Assembly (NCBI GenBank): GCA_004213235.1
Contig: SHAI01000113.1
Location: 1-8,102 of the forward strand
Source: Parvularculaceae bacterium
Lineage (GTDB): Bacteria > Pseudomonadota > Alphaproteobacteria > Caulobacterales > Parvularculaceae
Length of the DNA: 8,102 bases
Direction of reading: 5' to 3'
This document shows positions 7,125 through 8,102 of this stretch, one piece after another. Each line of letters opens with the position of its first letter. The stretch's first letter is position 1. The notes beneath the pieces are model-generated. The model was not told where the DNA came from. It saw nothing but the letters and a program-made list of their open reading frames with translations, and ran no database searches. A program made the position numbers and the translations under genes.

Positions 7125-7153
7125 ACAGTATCAGCGTTACATGTCCAATTCAA
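7125..7153 (-). promoter_or_regulatory. Candidate sigma-70-like promoter of the receptor gene
   Basis: On the minus strand TTGAAT (7153-7148) is followed after 17 bases by TACTGT (7130-7125). An overlapping GATACT at 7132-7127 is an alternative -10 with shorter spacing. Both are weak matches to the TTGACA/TATAAT consensus, about 100 bases upstream of the receptor ATG. A 12-bp repeat (7130-7141) fills the spacer. Confidence 0.35.
7130..7141. repeat. 12-bp direct repeat ATCAGCGTTACA, copy 1 (candidate operator)
   Basis: An exact copy of this 12-mer occurs at 7309-7320, 179 bases away in the same orientation. Copy 1 falls between the predicted -35 and -10 of the receptor promoter. With flanking bases, GTATCAGCGTTAC (7128-7140) is an imperfect palindrome (outer GTA/TAC pair, inner C/G). 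It is a plausible binding site for the divergent GntR regulator; that link is inference. Confidence 0.5.
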
Positions 7154-7219
7154 TACCATTAACGAATTTAATAGTACCTGTTGAGATACCATTTTTGCTG
7201 ACCAAGACCTTGGATACCA
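7153..7219. repeat. Three ATACCA repeats in the divergent region
   Basis: ATACCA occurs at 7153-7158, 7186-7191 and 7214-7219, all in one orientation. The first two extend to ATACCATT. Spacings are 33 and 28 bases, close to three helical turns. They lie upstream of the predicted receptor promoter and could be activator half-sites. Hexamers recur by chance, so this is a weak call. Confidence 0.35.
7202..7213. repeat. 12-bp inverted repeat CCAAG-AC-CTTGG
   Basis: CCAAG (7202-7206) and CTTGG (7209-7213) are exact reverse complements around AC. The size and the two-base centre suit a dimeric helix-turn-helix regulator. It sits between the two divergent promoters; no partner copy was seen. Confidence 0.4.
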
Positions 7220-7231
7220 CCGAAGCGGGAT

Positions 7232-7251
7232 CGAATTTTGCTGAAAATTCG
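7232..7251. repeat. 20-bp perfect inverted repeat (CGAATTTT-GCTG-AAAATTCG)
   Basis: Arms CGAATTTT (7232-7239) and AAAATTCG (7244-7251) match exactly around a four-base centre. The element is central in the divergent region, 205 bases upstream of the receptor start and 129 bases upstream of the regulator start. Dimeric regulators of the GntR and LacI classes bind inverted repeats of this size. The AT-rich arms without a T-run argue against a terminator. Confidence 0.55.
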
Positions 7252-7308
7252 TAGGCTAAGGGCCATTTCTCTGCTATTTCCGGAAAGATAGCCGATTGCC
7301 ATCAGAGA

Positions 7309-7320
7309 ATCAGCGTTACA
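7309..7320. repeat. 12-bp direct repeat ATCAGCGTTACA, copy 2 (candidate operator)
   Basis: This is an exact copy of the 12-mer at 7130-7141. It overlaps the candidate -35 of the GntR gene (GTTACA, 7315-7320), about 60 bases upstream of the ATG. One copy over each divergent promoter is the arrangement expected of an autoregulated repressor that also controls its neighbour. Confidence 0.5.
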
Positions 7321-7345
7321 AACTGGAACTGTAAGTGGCTATAAA
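7315..7345 (+). promoter_or_regulatory. Candidate promoter of the GntR regulator gene
   Basis: GTTACA (7315-7320) or TTACAA (7316-7321) precedes TATAAA (7340-7345) by 18-19 bases. The -10 matches the consensus at five of six positions; the -35 is weak. It ends 34 bases before the ATG. Confidence 0.4.
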
Positions 7346-7379
7346 CAATGCATTTAACTTGAGCGACTGAGGCAACTGA

Positions 7380-8102
7380 ATGGCACCATTTGCAGAAACT
7401 GTAGGACCACTGGACGAAAGCGTGCGGGAGCCGCTTTATAAGCAGTTACAACGAAAACTGCGCAAAGCGATTGACGAAAAGTTGCTGCGGCCTGATGAGC
7501 TTTTGCCCGCCGAGCGCGATATGGCCACGGAATTCAACGTCTCTCGCATCACTGTCCGCAAGGCATTGGAAGGCCTCGTCAATGAGGGGCTTTTAACCCG
7601 CCGCCAGGGTGCGGGAACATTTGTATCGACCCGGGTTGAGAAAAATTTCTCCCAGTTGACCTCGTTTTCTGAAGAGATGATGGCACGAGGCCTTACACCG
7701 CATAGCACTTGGATTGAGCGCTCCCTCAGCGAGGTCACGCCGGACGAGGTAATGAGCTATGGTCTTAGCCCGGGCATAAAGCTTTACCGATTTCATCGTC
7801 TGCGGTTTGCCGATCAATTGCCCATGTCCCTTGAATATACAATGGTGCCGGAGTTTTGTTTACCATCAATGGATGTTGTCGACGCCTCTCTTTACGAGGC
7901 CCTTGGTAAAGCCGGGTATCGCCCGACCCGCGCGCTGCAACGCTTGCGGGCTATTCTGTTTACTGAAGAACAGGCGCGACTTCTTGAAGCGAACGAAAAT
8001 GACGCTGGCCTTTTGGTTGAGCGGCGCGGCTTTTTGAATGATGGCCGAATTGTCGAGATCGCACGCTCCTATTACAGAGGCGACACATATGATTTCGTCG
8101 CG
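7380..8102 (+). CDS. GntR-family transcriptional regulator, HutC/UTRA type (3' end outside window)
   Basis: The frame is open from ATG at 7380 to the window end, giving 241 residues without a stop. GAGG seven bases before the ATG supports the start. Residues 17-83 form the GntR winged helix: REPLYKQLQRKLRKAI, then LLPAERDMATEFNVSRITVRKALEGLVNEGLLTRRQGAGTFV, with the recognition helix near 55-66. Residues about 90-241 match the UTRA domain (FSEEMMARGLTP, the LYRFHRLRFADQLPMSLEYTMVP strand, and IARSYYRGDTYDFVA near the end). UTRA regulators such as HutC, NagR, DasR and FarR bind small metabolites, often sugar phosphates or amino-acid breakdown products, and release DNA. Typical length is about 240-250, so only a few residues are missing. 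The gene is divergent from the receptor and likely controls it and itself. The ligand cannot be read from sequence. Confidence 0.93.
   Translation, partial: MAPFAETVGPLDESVREPLYKQLQRKLRKAIDEKLLRPDELLPAERDMATEFNVSRITVRKALEGLVNEGLLTRRQGAGTFVSTRVEKNFSQLTSFSEEMMARGLTPHSTWIERSLSEVTPDEVMSYGLSPGIKLYRFHRLRFADQLPMSLEYTMVPEFCLPSMDVVDASLYEALGKAGYRPTRALQRLRAILFTEEQARLLEANENDAGLLVERRGFLNDGRIVEIARSYYRGDTYDFVA

Noticed and set aside
7028..7140. Riboswitch in the receptor leader
   Set aside because: Only a six-pair hairpin is present. I recognise no cobalamin, TPP or other conserved riboswitch core.
1..8102. CRISPR array, insertion sequence or transposase
   Set aside because: No regularly spaced repeats of CRISPR length, no terminal inverted repeats bounding a coding unit and no transposase-like protein were seen.

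Overview
The window looks like chromosomal DNA of a Gram-negative, TonB-receptor-rich alphaproteobacterium, perhaps from the Caulobacterales, Hyphomonadaceae or Parvularculaceae. Three things suggest this: a large TonB-dependent receptor of the type common in Caulobacter and Xanthomonas, tandem flavin-dependent 'tryptophan halogenase' family genes next to it, and the tail of a 3-hydroxybutyrate-dehydrogenase-like short-chain dehydrogenase. The taxonomic placement is inference from protein style; no marker gene fixes the genus.

Layout, left to right. (1) At 1-87 (+) lie the last 28 codons of a short-chain dehydrogenase. (2) The gene-free stretch 88-398 carries a duplicated 13-mer and several small inverted repeats. 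(3) A complete tRNA-Phe(GAA) with encoded CCA lies at 399-474 (+). (4) A second gene-free stretch covers 475-795. (5) Two tandem flavin-dependent halogenase-family genes read on the minus strand (3977 to 2391, then 2394 to 796). They are joined by a GTGA stop/start overlap. (6) A rho-independent terminator (4046-4077) and a second hairpin (4093-4124) separate them from the gene upstream. (7) That gene is a 962-residue TonB-dependent outer-membrane receptor (7027 to 4139, minus). (8) A 352-bp divergent intergenic region is dense in repeats and palindromes. (9) A GntR-family regulator with a UTRA ligand domain (7380 to beyond 8102, +) is cut off by the window end, probably within its last few residues.

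The reading that best fits the layout is a regulated nutrient-uptake locus. The GntR/UTRA protein would sense a small metabolite, possibly a sugar phosphate as in NagR and DasR. It would control its own promoter and that of the divergent receptor. The receptor would import a substrate using TonB energy, and the two halogenase-like flavoproteins would act on the imported compound or something linked to it. The halogenases keep the FAD-binding motif, the catalytic Lys and the catalytic Glu. They lack the aromatic clamp that holds tryptophan in PrnA, so 'tryptophan halogenase' is a family name here and not a substrate call. The second enzyme deviates at two signature positions that the first preserves. 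The regulatory region offers a concrete, testable signal: an exact 12-bp direct repeat, one copy overlapping each predicted divergent promoter.
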